A stretch of 14,893 nt of DNA from Acidimicrobiia bacterium. GTDB taxonomy: Bacteria > Actinomycetota > Acidimicrobiia > UBA5794 > JAOTWH01. The stretch covers positions 1-14,893 of the forward strand of contig JAOTWH010000035.1 in the NCBI GenBank assembly GCA_029863035.1, given 5' to 3'. Positions 14,450-14,893 of the stretch are shown here, in pieces. The position numbers and the translations under genes are program-made. Under the pieces are notes generated by a model. It was not told the origin of the DNA. It ran no database searches and was given only the letters and a program-made list of their open reading frames with translations. Positions within the stretch are counted from its first letter, which is position 1, and every line of letters starts with the position of its first letter.

Positions 14450-14469
14450 CTCCCCCCTAACGGGGGGAG
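14450..14469. terminator. Strong hairpin, probable bidirectional terminator
   Basis: CTCCCCCC (14450-14457) pairs perfectly with GGGGGGAG (14462-14469) around the loop TAAC. It lies between the convergent acyl-CoA synthetase and MscS-type genes. There is no T-tract on either side, as is common for actinobacterial hairpin terminators. Confidence 0.65.
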
Positions 14470-14479
14470 AGACAATCGA

Positions 14480-14893
14480 CTAAGTAGCTTCCGGCATCTG
14501 CTCTTTCGGCCGACCGGCGTGCAGAACCGACCCGGGGCCGCTGCCGGGGCCTTCTGATCTGTTCCATACCACCCGTTGCGGGAATGGGATATCGATCCCG
14601 CCAGCATCGAACGCAGGCTTGAGACGACCCCTGATCTCTCGGGCCGCCGCGAACTGCTCTCCCGGTTCGGTTTGAATCACCAAACGGATGGCTATCGCAC
14701 TGGACCCGAACTCCTGCACACCCCAGATCTCTGGCTCGGAGATGATGGTGGCGTATTCGAGCCGCTCCTCCCACACCGAATCGGCCACTGACTTGATCAC
14801 TTCGGCAGCGTGGCCAAGGTCGGTGTCATAGGCCACCTCGATGTCGAGCACGGCCCGCGACCACAGCTGACTCTTGTTGCCGATTCGGTGGAT
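14480..14893 (-). CDS. MscS-type mechanosensitive ion channel, C-terminal part (cut by right window edge)
   Basis: The last 137 residues of a small-conductance mechanosensitive channel are visible; the frame is open to the window edge. The first visible residues, IHRIGNKSQLWSRAVLDIEV, match the cytoplasmic beta-domain motif of MscS ('P N..I...N.S..WSRAVLDV.VAYD.D'). They are followed by AYDTDLGHAAEVI and the alpha/beta C-terminal domain (EPEIWGVQEFGSSAIAIRLVI, then FDAGGIDIPFPQRVVW, a classic MscS end). After IPFPQR comes a 20-odd residue hydrophilic tail. The transmembrane pore helices are outside the window. The channel protects cells from osmotic downshock. It converges on the acyl-CoA synthetase gene across the hairpin region. 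Confidence 0.88.
   Translation of the reverse strand: MHRIGNKSQLWSRAVLDIEVAYDTDLGHAAEVIKSVADSVWEERLEYATIISEPEIWGVQEFGSSAIAIRLVIQTEPGEQFAAAREIRGRLKPAFDAGGIDIPFPQRVVWNRSEGPGSGPGSVLHAGRPKEQMPEAT

Overview
This 14.9 kb window of GC-rich chromosomal DNA has tightly packed genes on both strands. Many starts are GTG or TTG, and many start codons sit 6-8 nt behind a TANNNT -10 box with no Shine-Dalgarno sequence. With HerA/NurA, a COG1926-type phosphoribosyltransferase and lipoprotein sugar dehydrogenases, this points to an actinobacterium, perhaps an Acidimicrobiia-like lineage; the taxonomy is inference. I see no rRNA, tRNA, insertion sequence, phage gene or CRISPR array, and no gene-free stretch over 300 bp.

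Left part (1-4414, minus strand): the first codons of a probable HerA-type DNA-translocating ATPase, coupled by an ATGA overlap to a NurA-like nuclease (a DNA-end-processing pair). An AT-rich hairpin separates these from two tandem, ATGA-coupled PQQ-dependent sugar dehydrogenase lipoproteins and, upstream on the same strand, an alpha/beta hydrolase.

Middle (4479-7950): a Flp-type pilin-like protein (minus), diverging from an exported nuclease lipoprotein with a C-terminal lamin-tail domain (plus). A RocA/PruA-type pyrroline-5-carboxylate (P5C) dehydrogenase (minus) diverges from the most notable gene of the window, an OsmC-family peroxiredoxin-like gene with an in-frame TGA. The TGA lies exactly where the family's peroxidatic cysteine should be, the reading frame stays open for 89 further codons with the second conserved cysteine intact, and a GC hairpin with a G-containing loop follows at the right distance for a bacterial SECIS element. 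I read it as a selenoprotein (U67/C136), not as a pseudogene.

Right part (7967-14893): a RecQ helicase that lacks the winged-helix domain (minus), diverging from an Atg22/UMF1-type MFS transporter (plus) whose 3' end overlaps a convergent phosphoribosyltransferase gene. That gene shares a 23-24 bp promoter region with a divergent diacylglycerol-kinase-family lipid kinase. The lipid kinase is followed directly by a long-chain acyl-CoA synthetase, which makes a plausible lipid-metabolism pair. A tandem duplication of the acyl-CoA synthetase stop-codon region and two GC hairpins (a probable two-way terminator) separate it from the C-terminal part of a convergent MscS-type channel cut by the right edge.
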